A stretch of 64,000 nucleotides of DNA from Craspedostauros australis (taxonomy: Eukaryota > Bacillariophyta > Bacillariophyceae > Mastogloiales > Achnanthaceae), in the NCBI GenBank assembly GCA_026770025.1, contig JAMXDE010000009.1, positions 1,649,001 through 1,713,000 on the forward strand, in the 5' to 3' direction. Positions 42,571-54,470 of the stretch are shown here, piece after piece; the stretch's first letter is position 1, and each line of letters starts with the position of its first letter. Both the position numbers and the translations under genes were made by a program. Below the pieces are notes generated by a model. The model made no database searches, was not told the origin of the DNA, and saw only the letters and a list, made by a program, of their open reading frames with translations.

Positions 42571-44238
42571 TCAGGCCTGCGCCGACTCCAGCTCGAGCTT
42601 GGCGCGAATGGCTTGCTTTCGCACCGTGTTGAACTGTCCAAACAGATGATCCGCACGCAGCATGCGTTCCCGCTTCAACTGTCTCTGTTTGTTGTTGGCC
42701 ACATGGTAGAGCAGGTGCTTGGAGAAGTGATCTGGATGCACGCTGATGAGACGCTGCATGTTGCAACCGCCTCGCACACCCGTGAAGAATTGGTAACTGC
42801 CGGACCAGAATTCTACATTCATGGATTGCTGCCCATCTTCATAGTAAACGGGTTCATCGAAGGGAGGCAGGAAGCTGCCTTGGCAAAGACCGCTGTTCAA
42901 TCGCAGTATCTGTTCGCGCGTTGCCATCCATCCACCTTGCTGGGCGATAAGATCGGGCGGACCGCCGGTCGGTCGATCCATCTTGCCAAATGCACCTTCC
43001 CTGCCGCTCCAGTACCCTCCGATGAGCTTTTTCTGATCAAGACGTTTGCCGGGACCCAGCATGACGACGGCCCAGTCAAACTTGGACCGAGGCGTTGGGC
43101 TCGTGGGCAGTTCTCTCAGTGTGAATGCCTTGACGTTGGTCTCCCATATTATCACGTCCTCCGCCTTGGGCGTCTTGGGTGTCTCGATGTTAGGTTCCAT
43201 GTTGACGTGACAGCAGATGGAAGGGTCGATATGCACCTCTTGCTGATCGCCACTTCCTCCCAGCACATCATTGAAGTCGTAATCCAGCGGTATCGGATCC
43301 AGATGCTGCTGCGCACCGTGTTCCGTTTCATTGAGCAGCACCTCGACACGCACAAATCCCGGAACCAACCGATCCATTTGATCACGCGACATGTCACCAA
43401 AGAACTTCATGCTCTGCGGATCGTCCACGTGATCGTTGATGGTGATCTTCGGTGCCCGCAGCCGCATCTTCTCCAACTCTTGCGACATCTCCAAAAAGTG
43501 CTGCACGTGATGGCCGGTGATCCTCATGTCATCCTCAAACACAACGAAGGCGTCGTAGTAATCGATCTTGTCCTTGATGACGTATCGGTGCTGTCGTGAC
43601 AGCGCCCTCGTATTGAGCGAGACGAACTGATTGCCCTTGGACTTGTGCTTCTCGTAACCCAGCGGGCTGGCATCGTCCCATATCTGCAATCCAACTCCAG
43701 GTGGCAGACGACTGCGAATGTATTCCTCTCGCTGTTCTTTCAGCTCGTAGCCGCAAATCAAGAAAACGTCGACCTGCAAATTGAATCGCGGAGATATCAT
43801 GCTGTTGATGTTATCGAACATGATGGGTATCAGCACCTCGCCCAACCGATCCTGGTCTTTGACCGTCGCGCGCAAGCCGTTGTTGTACTCTGCCAGCGTC
43901 GTGATGATGTACAGCACCCTCGTTGGACCGCCCATCGTTTCTGGCAGAATGCCTCCATTCGTGGTCATGGCGCTGCCGCGGGTCCTCACGGTCTTTTGGA
44001 ACAAGAAGACCAGCGCGATCGTCAGCACGATCTTCCAGACGAACCACAGCAGCACGAACGCGTACCGCCATCGCGGTGGCACGCGCAGGGCGACCTCGGC
44101 CGCCTTCTTCAGGAACGGGATTCGGCGTTGCAGCTTCAGGAAGATGGCATGCGCACGCTTGGTGCATTTCCCGGTTTCCGCATCGCCGTCATTCAGGTTG
44201 CTGCTGCTGCGGGATCGTCCCGATGACAACGGCATCAT
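42571..44238 (-). CDS. Type II membrane glycosyltransferase-like protein
   Basis: From the ATG at 44238 the protein has 555 residues; the frame extends upstream to 44517 but with leader-like composition. It has a Ser-rich cytosolic tail, one membrane anchor near residues 57-80 (YAFVLLWFVWKIVLTIALVF), then a lumenal domain. The lumenal domain starts with TRVLYIITTLAEYNNG and contains YYDAFVVFEDDMRITGHH (EDD at about 235-237, a DxD-like metal/nucleotide-sugar site). Near the C terminus are GGWMATREQILRLN, CQGSFLPPFDEPVYY and NVEFWSGSYQFFTG. This layout fits a Golgi GT-A-type transferase. I cannot give the GT family or the sugar. It is transcribed divergently from the lipase gene. Confidence 0.55.
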   Translation of the reverse strand: MMPLSSGRSRSSSNLNDGDAETGKCTKRAHAIFLKLQRRIPFLKKAAEVALRVPPRWRYAFVLLWFVWKIVLTIALVFLFQKTVRTRGSAMTTNGGILPETMGGPTRVLYIITTLAEYNNGLRATVKDQDRLGEVLIPIMFDNINSMISPRFNLQVDVFLICGYELKEQREEYIRSRLPPGVGLQIWDDASPLGYEKHKSKGNQFVSLNTRALSRQHRYVIKDKIDYYDAFVVFEDDMRITGHHVQHFLEMSQELEKMRLRAPKITINDHVDDPQSMKFFGDMSRDQMDRLVPGFVRVEVLLNETEHGAQQHLDPIPLDYDFNDVLGGSGDQQEVHIDPSICCHVNMEPNIETPKTPKAEDVIIWETNVKAFTLRELPTSPTPRSKFDWAVVMLGPGKRLDQKKLIGGYWSGREGAFGKMDRPTGGPPDLIAQQGGWMATREQILRLNSGLCQGSFLPPFDEPVYYEDGQQSMNVEFWSGSYQFFTGVRGGCNMQRLISVHPDHFSKHLLYHVANNKQRQLKRERMLRADHLFGQFNTVRKQAIRAKLELESAQA

Positions 44239-44904
44239 TGTCGACCAGTCAACGAACGAGCAAGTGAGGGACCGTGTGCGTTGGATGTGGCGAGGTGCCA
44301 GGACGCAAGGGAGCAGAGTACGACTATTCCACTCTACTGTTATGAAGTGTGGTGCGTCTTTGGACGTGGCTGCGAGTGTGGGTTTCGGCGTCGTCTTTGG
44401 GCCAGGGGAGGTCTCTCGTGGATGACTTCTGAGACTGGGCACAGCGTCCAAGATGGGTGAAGAAGTCGTGTGGGAAAGAAACACGCGTTGAGCGCTCGAG
44501 GGGAGGAGTTTGGTCATTGTGACTGATCCGCAATGGCGTCTTTGGTCTAACTAAGTACCTTGTTGTTCGCCGAACACGAATTTCGCCCTTGTTCGCGAGT
44601 TCGCTGTCGTTCCTTCTTTGTCGTTCCACGGCCTCCGGACAGTTCCCAAAGGATTCGGCGTCAAGGTGACTGGGTTGGCTCCGCGATTTGTCGGAGGGGT
44701 GCAGAGGACGACCATGCAACTGCACCAGATCAGCCGCATGTGATTGCGCCACGCCGGTTATCGTGAACAAGAGCGATCGCTGCTCCGCCTCTCCTTCATA
44801 ATAGTCCAGGACAACCACGCGTCCTGTGCCAATGTCGAAAGGGACACACCGGTGACCACAACACGATCGCCGGCAACTGAAGCAGCGACATCTGTCCGAG
44901 CACC
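44239..44904. other. Divergent intergenic region
   Basis: This is the shared 5' flank between the glycosyltransferase-like gene (minus) and the lipase gene (plus). It is about 670 bp with no separate gene seen. Confidence 0.5.
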
Positions 44905-47408
44905 ATGTCGCTACAGACAGTCACCAAGCTGACCCGCACGCGACGCAGTGTCCATTCCGGCATGGTCTGCGGCCATGGACGGCCATTCATCTCGCTCGCC
45001 GACGTCAACTTGGCATCAGCGTTGCATGCCAACACCTCATTCGGAGCGCCCACCCACCAAGTCCAGCTCGGCTTTCCCGCAGTCTCTCAGAGAGGACTGC
45101 AGACAAAAGCGGCAACTTCGGGCAGCACGTCAAACGCATCAGCGTCGAACCGCAAGGAGCGCAGACTGATCAAGAAATCAAGTTCGATCTCGTTGGCTTC
45201 CTTCTCATCATCCTTTCGCTCTGTAATCAGCACAACAATCACCGTCGTAGGCTTCATCTGCAGCTCCGTCAAGGCTCTGTGGTATGACCGTCGCAAGTCG
45301 TGGACGCAGCAGCTCGATGCCATGGAGGCGTTCCTCAAGAAGACGGGCATCGATCAGGAGCTCTCCACTTCCTTGTGGGATCCAAACCTCTTCACCAATC
45401 TCGGGATCGTCTCGGTGTGTCAGAACTATGACGCCTCAACCTGTAGGAAGATCGGCAATGCTCTTGAAGATCGTGTCAATCAGGTCAACAAACGCACTGT
45501 TGGTACTGCAAAGGCTCATGTCCCGAAGGCGGTCGATACTCGCTTGCTGTGGCGATACATGAAGTACGCCACGGCAGCGTACGGTTCTGCCATGATCGAT
45601 TCCACCAACGTTGAGTCGCTCTCCGAGCTACCGGCACCATCGCCGCCACGACCACCGCCTCCATCACGTTCCCTCGCCGATCTTGAGCATGACCGATGGG
45701 TGGAGCAGCAGGAGATCGCGCATCATGTTGGCATTCCAGTCGATGATATCGTCATCTTGCACGATGAATCTTTGCTCGACCAGAATGCTGCCGCCAAGGC
45801 CGTGGCCATGGAGAATGCCATCTTGCGTCATTTTGTGGCGGTGGATCATTCGCAGCAATCCATCGTGTTGGCGATTCGCGGCACCTTCTCTTTGCAAGAT
45901 GTCATCGTGGATGTGGCAGCGTTTACAAGTGAGTTGAAAGAAGAGGCCTAGCGTTGTGCGATGATGTGTAGCAACGTGCAGCGACATGCTGCGATGTGTT
46001 GAAGTGGAATATGCATGGGATGGATATGGAATGTGAGCAGCCAAGTTGAGAATGGTGCACACCACTGCATATCACTGTACAATGGTGGTTTGGATCGAAG
46101 TATGCCTTTCTGTTCCACCACACTCGCAGGATGATACTATGCGAGACTGTGCGATACTGCCGTGTACGGCACGATGCTCTGCGCTCCGACACTCTGGTTC
46201 CGCAGCCATCTGGAATGGTAGCAGTGTCCTGATACATCAAATATATGTCCACGAGTCTCTTCCCTCACCATCAACGATCGTCCACTCATTCGTATTGTTG
46301 TTCACTCCATTCCATCACTCTTTCGTCTGTCCTCTGTCTGTCTTCACACGCTCGCACACACATACATGCGCCCTCAGCACCATTCTGTGGAGGCGAAGGA
46401 CATTCCGAAATGATCGCCATGGCCAAGGTGCTGTGGCGTGTTGTGGGTGCGTCTACCGTGGATGCGCTACGACAACACCCAACCTACAGCCTCGTCATCA
46501 CGGGTCATTCTCTTGGTGGCGGCACGGCTTCGCTGTTGCATCTGTGGATCCATGCCATTCTGGAGCAACGAGATTCCGTGTGTGCAACTCTTGACACACA
46601 GACGCCTCCTACAAGCACGCACAAGCACAGCACCATTCCACCGATGAATCCGCCCTTGCCTGATCATCTCCATCCATCCAATGTGCACTGCTTCTCTTTT
46701 GGTGGACCGCCGGTGTATTACACCTCGCATTATGACAACAGCGACAAAACGAGAGAGTCCAGCGTCGATGTTGATATTGATGCTGGCAAGCAACAGGATG
46801 CGAAACAACGGGACCCTACAGTCTCACCTGGACTGATACGAACCAAGCAGGAATCGTTATCAGACAGCATCAGCCAACCATTGCCCAGCCATGTTTTAGA
46901 AACGTCCACGCACGTGATCCACGCCAACGACTGCGTCCCGTTCCTTTCGGTGGATGCAGTGCGACGGACGTTGTCGCAGGCACGCGCAGTGGATTCGTAC
47001 TGGGAGGCAAAGATCGCAGCGACCAGCTACTTCCGTCGTCCCAAACTGTGGTACGCCCGTCAGCAGATCAATCATGATCGGGTGGATCTTGCACGTTCGT
47101 CTTTCGTTGAGATCATGGACGTGCTGGACGGTCTTCCATCCGTTACGCCGAAGGACGGTGCTCCAACTCTCTTTGTGCCAGCTGGTCAGACGGTTTGGAT
47201 GGTACCGGAACAAGTCGACGGAGGCAGCGTCAATGGCAATGAGAATGGGGATGGCACTGCTGATGGAGTATCTTACACTCTGCAGACGCTGAATCCCATC
47301 ACGATGGCGCAAACGCTGGATATCTTCTGGCATTCCAGGATGGCGGCCGATCACTTCCCACCCCAGTACGAAAAGGCACTCAAGAGTCTATCTGCAGACG
47401 TTGAATGA
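44905..47408 (+). CDS. Class 3 (diacylglycerol-type) lipase, one intron
   Basis: Exon 1 is 44905-45928 and exon 2 is 46378-47408. The 449-bp intron starts GTGAGT and ends CCTCAG, and the phase 1 join gives 684 residues. At the splice, DVIVDVAAFT continues into TPFCGGEGHSEM. This restores the family pattern in which an oxyanion-side RGTFSLQDV block precedes the nucleophile. The nucleophile elbow is GHSLGGG, with Ser386. Downstream, CFSFGGPPVYY and HVIHANDCVPFLS match the diacylglycerol lipase-like branch of the class 3 lipases (acid-His region). A possible membrane segment lies near residues 110-125 (STTITVVGFICSSV). The enzyme would hydrolyse ester bonds of acylglycerols; exact substrate and location are unknown. 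Confidence 0.88.
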
Positions 47409-47960
47409 ATGGGATGGTGTGCCTGTGTTCAAGTGCCAGCATTGTATGTACCATGCGCTGTGTCCCATACTGGAGCGCCTTCCTCATCACACGAGGGGAA
47501 AGGTTGTTATTAACAGAGCTGTCTGCCATACTATACAAGATAATAATGCCTATCAAAGCTCTCTGCGTGGTTGGAGTTTATGAGAACTATGTATAGGGGA
47601 GATAAAGTGCAGTTCCCCACATTGGCTCGTGACAATGTTTCAATGTTTGTAGTTGGTACCACACGACACATGGAGTTTTGAGTTTCGGGGGTTTGGTACG
47701 AAGCCATCAGATCTCACCGCACCTTCGCAAACAACGGCTCCAGCCGTCGAAGTAAACTCGTACACCCGTGGCACCAGATGGAGTGAGAGCAGTGCCGTAC
47801 CGTTTCATCATACAGCACTCGTGATAGTGCTTGTGCTCATTTCGTATCTTAGTATAAGTGGTTGTAATAGCTGTAGCAGCATGTCGACACAAGCGATATA
47901 CTTCATGTGGGAGATGAAATCCTACTTTCCTTATTATGATTGTGTTGTTTCCTGTCAGTC
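47409..47960. other. 3' flanks of convergent genes
   Basis: About 550 bp lie between the lipase gene and the large Cys-rich gene. Only short frames occur; no gene is seen. Confidence 0.5.
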
Positions 47961-50618
47961 TTAGCTACAGGAAGATTGGTCTGGACCAGGACAACCAACG
48001 CTTGGGGCGCTGATGGTGTATGTTTCTGTGGGCAAAGAACATGACTGGATTTGCTTCAAGCAGTCTTGGCACGTTTGAGTTCCAGGACAGGCTTCTTCTT
48101 CGATGACAAGGTCGTTGCCTCCAATCCCGTTATCATGAAGGCCAGTGCACGCGAGAACTCCGTTGCATGCATTCCTCTTGACGGTAATGCTTCCCGTTGT
48201 GATGGCAGTATTATTATACATCGTTTTGCAAGAATGGGGACGTTGGCACGCGCTGGTCTCGATACTAATATCGATTCGGATTGGTGATGCGATATTGCCT
48301 TGACTCTTACGTTGTCCCAGGCCCAGGCAAGCATTCCCCCCGCCAGTGCAAGCCCCATTTGCAACTCTCACATTACCATAGACGTCTTTGCCCATGCCCT
48401 GGCAATTAGCCGCGTCGCTGCAAGCATTGGGCCCAATCACTTTGTAGCCAAGCTGGGCAGCCGGGTTTGGGGCCGTGGTGAACATACCAAACTCGGAGCA
48501 CTGACCGATGCCTCCGGTGTTGGGGCCGCAGCTGTCGATGATAATGGCGTTTTCGACCATGGGATTGCAGGCTTTATCTGCAGAAATGCATGAACCTTCG
48601 GTAATCGTCATCACACCAGTGGAAGGGCTGACCACGCACGCTTCGACATGGCTAGGATCAGGAAGTGAAGTGCAGCAGTTGCCATTGCAAGCTGCTGTCA
48701 CCTGGGGTCCACCACCAGTGAGGAGGTTCTTGGTCGCCACTGTTGTCAACAACAGTTGGGTCACCTCTGCGTCATTCTTCATACTGTTGAAGCGTTTCTG
48801 GGCCACCTCCTGCGACACAGCCACCCCTGATGGTCCGCAGCCAAAGATACTTTTGATCATTTTGGCTTTGCCATCGTCGAGCCCGTTGATAGAATCGACA
48901 AAGTCGGCACATGTTCCGGCCGCGCCATCGCAGCTGACTACGTCGACAACGGGGTTGAATTTCGATGATCCATTTCCAGGAGTTTCGAGACAGCCAACTT
49001 GAATGGTGGCTGGGGAACGGGTTGGCGCCATCGTATCCGTGGAAGGTGATGGGGTTGGCATTTTCGGCGCCAAGATTGTTGGATTAGAGGTAGGTTTGCT
49101 TGTGATGGTCGGGAGAGGAGTTGGAAAGAATGTCGGGGTTTCCGTGGGCAAAGTGTCTTTCCCAACACAGTACTCCTCCACCTTCTTTCCAGTCGGATTG
49201 CCACCGGAGCTGCTGTCTCCCTTGGGGCAAGCTCCATCGGTGTTGCTGATGAGATACGCCCCACCGTTGTCGCAGTCTTCTGCGGTGATGCATCCCCTGC
49301 AGGTGCCGGCGACACTGCACTCACCAGGAGCGACGATGATATCCATTCCCAACCTGTCGTTGAAGCCAATCTTTTCGCAGGAGCGATCCTTTGTGCAACT
49401 GCCATCGCCAATGGTCAGGCTTCCTTCGCGCTTGCCGGCAGTGCCATAATTGACTGTAGAATGAGCATCCTTGCAGGCATCGATGCCAACGCATGCATTC
49501 GGTCCAATGTTGATGTGGCTTGGGAAACGGTTGGACGTCTTCTGCTGACTGCGGCGTCCGGCTGCGTTGCATGCATCTGGACCAACGCAAGAGGCGTCCA
49601 GGACGACGACATTGCCGTAAGAGCGGTGCCCCACTCCCTCGCATGACCCTGGATTGGTGCATGAGGCTTCACCCACGAAGGTGACTCCCACAACGGATGG
49701 ATTGAGATCATTTTCATTCATGGATTCGCATGCACTCACGCCAGTACAGGAGGAATCGAGGATGAGGGGATTCGGTCCGATGTTCTTGCATGCGCTGTCG
49801 CCGGTGCAACCAGTGATGGCGACGGTCATGAATGGTGGAGAGCTGGAAGCGGAGGCGACGGCAGAAGTGCACCCCGAGGATCCCTGGCAGCATGGGTCTG
49901 CGACGGCAGGCGATTGCATCGCAGCGATGGCCGCGCATGCTGCCTTCATGGCATCCGGACGTTCGGTGACGAGGATCGCGTTGGTGGCAACGATCATCGC
50001 GAGTTGCTCAGCGAGCACGGCGTCCGTTGCGTACTTGTTGAAGAGCTTGCGCGCGGCTCCTTCGCCGAGATCTCCAGCGCAACCGAAGAAGTTCTGCAGC
50101 TCTGCGGATTCCTTCACGGCGGTCACGGCCTCGCGGCACGATGGCTTGGTGGCATCGCAGATGATGGTTTTGGTGCTGACTTCGGCAAGAGTGAGGGCGG
50201 TGTCACCGTCTGGCTTACAAGCGACTTCGATGGTGGAATCGAAGGGCTCTGGGTCAGATGTTGGTTGAGTGGTAGGCGACATTGAGGGCATCTCAGCTGG
50301 AGGGCCCGTCGGCGAGGCAGTCGGAGGACTCGTGGGTCCAGCAGTCGGCGATCCAGTCGGCAACGCGGTTGGCACAGAGGTCTCGGGAGTACTCGGGTTG
50401 TCTGTGAGAGGCTCTCGTTCGGCCTTGTTTTGTTTCGCCGCCTTTGCGTTGTCATCAGCGCCGACCTTGAGGGCGCGGATCCTGTTCATCGCCGTGCGGA
50501 GTTCCTTGGTTGGATCCACGGGGGTCCGGTTGCCACGGAGCACGGCGTGAGTCAACGCCATGTTGGAGAGGAAGAGAACAGCCACGATGGCTGCCTTCAT
50601 GTTGATCATGCGGATCAT
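47961..50618 (-). CDS. Large secreted S/P/T- and Cys-rich protein with duplicated halves
   Basis: From the ATG at 50618 the protein has 885 residues and starts with a signal peptide (MKAAIVAVLFLSNMALTHA). A Pro/Ser/Thr stalk follows, built on repeats such as PTGSPTAGPTSPPTASPTGP. A Cys-rich domain of about 340 residues comes next, then a second P/T stalk (LPTITSKPTSNPTI) and a second, related Cys-rich domain. Both domains start with a similar pattern (IEVACKP and IQVGCLE) and share a segment with an FGC motif followed by a helix of the type KRFNSMKNDAEV. Each then has repeated G(S/A)C..DxxCxxxG units, such as IGPNACVGIDACKD and IGPNACSDAANCQG. The units would suit a beta-helix-like extracellular repeat. 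P/T-rich Cys-rich secreted proteins are frequent in diatoms and often wall-associated; no enzymatic motif is seen. Confidence 0.65.
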   Translation of the reverse strand: MIRMINMKAAIVAVLFLSNMALTHAVLRGNRTPVDPTKELRTAMNRIRALKVGADDNAKAAKQNKAEREPLTDNPSTPETSVPTALPTGSPTAGPTSPPTASPTGPPAEMPSMSPTTQPTSDPEPFDSTIEVACKPDGDTALTLAEVSTKTIICDATKPSCREAVTAVKESAELQNFFGCAGDLGEGAARKLFNKYATDAVLAEQLAMIVATNAILVTERPDAMKAACAAIAAMQSPAVADPCCQGSSGCTSAVASASSSPPFMTVAITGCTGDSACKNIGPNPLILDSSCTGVSACESMNENDLNPSVVGVTFVGEASCTNPGSCEGVGHRSYGNVVVLDASCVGPDACNAAGRRSQQKTSNRFPSHINIGPNACVGIDACKDAHSTVNYGTAGKREGSLTIGDGSCTKDRSCEKIGFNDRLGMDIIVAPGECSVAGTCRGCITAEDCDNGGAYLISNTDGACPKGDSSSGGNPTGKKVEEYCVGKDTLPTETPTFFPTPLPTITSKPTSNPTILAPKMPTPSPSTDTMAPTRSPATIQVGCLETPGNGSSKFNPVVDVVSCDGAAGTCADFVDSINGLDDGKAKMIKSIFGCGPSGVAVSQEVAQKRFNSMKNDAEVTQLLLTTVATKNLLTGGGPQVTAACNGNCCTSLPDPSHVEACVVSPSTGVMTITEGSCISADKACNPMVENAIIIDSCGPNTGGIGQCSEFGMFTTAPNPAAQLGYKVIGPNACSDAANCQGMGKDVYGNVRVANGACTGGGNACLGLGQRKSQGNIASPIRIDISIETSACQRPHSCKTMYNNTAITTGSITVKRNACNGVLACTGLHDNGIGGNDLVIEEEACPGTQTCQDCLKQIQSCSLPTETYTISAPSVGCPGPDQSSCS

Positions 50619-53600
50619 GGTTGATGCTTGCTTGCTGCTTGTCGGTTGCTTGGATTGTGTGCTGTGATTCATTGCCGTGTTAGACACGGATAGAGCAGCA
50701 CAGAACAGTGTGGAATGCGGGAGCATACGTACTCGTACCGGTGGGGTGGTACGAAAGGTGTGGGGTTGAGTTGAGTTGGGCAGAGCAGATTAGAGCGGAG
50801 TTGGAGGCGATGACACATTATGCCACCAACATACAAAGCAAGCATGTGATCGGAACGACAAGCGTAGGGGACGCGCGGCATCATTACGCATCACACCTCC
50901 CATGACGATGGCAGCTGATTCGGTAGGAGCGTCCTCCCTAGATGCTGCCGGTGATGCTGATTGTCCCAATGTGTGCATCTGCTTGAGGCAGCACGCTGTG
51001 TTGGGTAGGGCAAGCGCTGCGACCGCATCCTCCCGTCATTGGTTCCGCGCCCTGCACATATTCATTCATCTTGCCGACCTGCATTTGCAATTGATCGACG
51101 CCCGCAACATACCTTTGGCTTGTATCTGGCTTTGGCCGGAGAGAGGCTTGTGATCACCTGGCAATGCTTGTCGATTGCTGTGCGGTGATACTGTGCTTCG
51201 GAGTACAATCTGTTCGTCGATTGTTTTTTATGAGAGTTGTTGTGTGAATGTTGTCGAAGGCAAGGAAGTGATCGTCGCAGACGCAAATCCACATGCACGT
51301 GTAGCGAGAGACACTGAGACGCAGCGTGCGATGGACACTGTGGCATTGTTGTTGCATCAACGACAGATGAACACTCCTCCCTCCACTACTCTGCTCGTGC
51401 GTGCACACACACACACACACTTGTGGAGTCGAGTATTTGGAGGGGCATTGCTCATTCATTATTCATTCGTTCGTTTGTTTGCCTCGTTCATCCGCCTGTC
51501 GCTCATCGGATCCTTCACCTCTTCAACACAGTTCAACAGCGTGATCTGCACCAACGACGGCTGGTTCCAAAACAAAGAGACTCGTTTCAGTGCTGTCGGT
51601 GCGTGTGCATGTGTTCGTACGAATTGGATGAGTTTGACCCCGTTTCGTTCGCACTCGCGTTGATGGCGTGGTTGGTAGAAGTTGTACTATGGTGGAGCCC
51701 TGTTGGAGTTGGTTGGCCAGCCCCAGTGTCTATTTTCTCCGTGACCACATTCACCCATTTCTCAACGTTGTCTCGCTGAACCTCTGTGGTCACGACCACC
51801 TCCGAAAGAACTGAAAGCCGCACACATCGCGAATAGCATTTCTTGGCCGGCTCGATTTATCGGTTCGTGTCACGAAGAAAAGCTGGGAATGGCACCTGTA
51901 TTGAATTGATGCCGCGATGAGACACAGAAGTATGTGCGGTCTGCGAAAGTCAGGCATAGCAGCAAGAAAGGGTCTGTTGAGTTGTCATCACAGCGTGTAT
52001 AGTACTTGGAAAGTATTGTGCCATGTTTGAACGGGGGCGTGTTGGTGCTCTTGTTGCCACCAATAGTGACAAAGTATTTCTCCGACTCGCGCCCTTCTCC
52101 TGATTCGGACATTCGTTGGAGAGAACTCGTAAGATCGAACAAGGCCGCCACAGTGACAACGTGTGTCTTCACCTCTTGTGTGGTCACGTTGCCACCATCC
52201 GATGCATTGGTAGAAGACAGACACAAACAGGAACACAAGACGAGAGAGCCAGAGCGTTGGATGGAGTTGCCAAGAGCGATGCCGCACTTCAATGTGCTCC
52301 ATGTGGTATACTCGTAGATGCTCAGTCGAACAGTCCTCTCAATCATTCTAAACACATGTTCTGTCTCTGCCCGAGAAACTCTGCCATCCCCAAAAGCAGC
52401 GTAACAGCAGCGACATTCGGACCAGCATCATGATTAGCAACAAAAGTAGAGACATTGTTAACTGCATCACCAATGGCAGCGCATCGTGAGCGTGTGCACG
52501 ATGAGGAGCACAACCGAGAGCAAGAGCAAGACCAACCTCGAGCCCATCGCCATGAACGTCATTGGCTTTTTTGTAAAGTGTTCTCTCGACGAAGATTAAA
52601 CTTGCCTGGCTTGGAGAAACGCAAATGTGAAGACAAACTTGTGCCCCTGGCGTTCATATGTGACGTGACCAGACGACGGAAGCGGGAAGCGGTTGTGACA
52701 ACATCCCGGCCCTTCGAGGCGTAGCAATGCCGACAGTCGACAACTCGCAACGAACCATTAACACTCCAGACAGAGAAGTAGAAAAGACAGACAGAGAGAG
52801 GGAGAGAGAGAGAGCGATGGCAGACCAGCTCACATTGGTTGAGACAAGACGGCGCAGCCGAAGCGCTGGTCGATTCGCACGTGTTTAGTGCGAAGCAGGA
52901 TGCTTCGCTCCAGCGCTGAGTGCTCTCCCTCACTTCGCCCAAGATGACTTTTGGATACTTCACGAGGATTCACCTCATTCGACAATCGAATCGGTGGACA
53001 CGATGGCAACCACAAACACAGATCCCATTTCAGTGAGTATCGGTTTGATAAATTTGACGTAGTGGTTGAAGAGTACTGGACTCGCAGACAAAGTGTGTAC
53101 TCTATGCCTGTGGTACCAAGTGGAATGAGATCAGCCAAGTCCCGAACCTTGATGTCGTGGGGTTCGTGGAGTGCTGCAATTTATTCTCAATTTGAATGTA
53201 GTCGCATGATTCGAGGCACCTTCCTTGTGTGGATTATGCATAATTCCACTTAGTCACAACTGCCAAAACTAGTTGTAATCGAAGGAGTCCAAGATGAGAA
53301 TCAGCACGGTTGCCAAACAGTTCGTCCGACCTGTCGGAAATATTTTGACAAACATGATTGTGTTTTGGGAACAAGAGAGGATGCTCTTCTCTTTTTTGGT
53401 GAACGAACACACTTCGCTTCCTGTACGCGACGTTTCTTGATGTTGTTTGATGTCCGCATCGTATTGGTGCTTGTGGACTTTCACGCACAGCATACCTAGT
53501 CTCTTTGCAGATGCAAACAGACAGAGAGGAAAGGTAACATGCTCGACGCACGCATAGAGATGCTGCATGCATCAATACGTTTCAAAACCACGCATCGCGA

Positions 53601-54470
53601 TGAACTGCAGATATGCTTCGTTCGTTCGAGAGAGAGAGAAACATCATTCTACGGTATCATGCGAGAATGTATTCCAGTCGTTTGTCTTGTTGTGTGTGAT
53701 GCGAAATTGTGCTTGCAAGCACAAAGCTGGAAGCACTCACTGCAACGCATCGTCGTGTGTACTGTTCATGAGTGCACCCACAGGTCTACTTTGGAAACAT
53801 TAGCCCTGGTTATTTTGGTTGGTCGACTGTCCGGGGAACTGTTTGCGAACCCAATGTAACCGCCGCATCGTGTTAACCGTTTTGTTCATTTCAAAACATT
53901 ATGATTTGAATACATTCATGTATTGAATGGCGCGAGCCAGAACGCATGGACATAAAGCTCACGCCAGCACATCGTGTGCTTGGTTTCTCGCACTGTGTCG
54001 CGAGAAGGAGAACGCCAACAGAACAGCGCGCAGCAGCAACAACGACGAAGGCAGAACGAAACGAACGGAACAAAGCCAAAAGCACGAGCCAAGCACTACA
54101 CCACAGAGCCAACGCGACAGCACGAACAAACGAAAACAACAAAGCGACGAGTTAACTCACGCCAGTAGCAAGGCAACAACACGACAACGCGACAACACGA
54201 CGATAAGAAGAATAGCAAAGCCAAGGACAAGTCCTCGAATCGTTTGATTGTGTGACCACCATCTCGTCAAACCCCCCATCGAAGCCATCGAAGACAGCAT
54301 CGCCATCTTCCAGAGCATCCACCGCTGTTCGAAGCCACAGTGCGCGCCAAGCCAAGACCCACAACAACAAACAACAAACAGCAATCCCCCAACCGACGCC
54401 TGACCCGAGCCCAACAACAGTAACAGTATCAGCAGCAACAACTCCCACTGAATAATCAAATAATAGCACC
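50619..54470. other. Gene-poor intergenic region
   Basis: Almost 3.9 kb without a supportable gene. It holds the leader of the Cys-rich protein gene (the frame is open up to 50726), a (CA)n microsatellite at about 51405-51421, an AGAG-rich tract at 52790-52815, and an A/C-rich stretch (54020-54470) leading into the VOA1-like gene. Open frames up to 162 codons (for example 51175-51663) lack any family signature. Confidence 0.5.

Noticed and set aside
51175-51663. 162-codon frame in the gene-poor gap
   Set aside because: Spans a CA microsatellite and shows no conserved motif or signal peptide.
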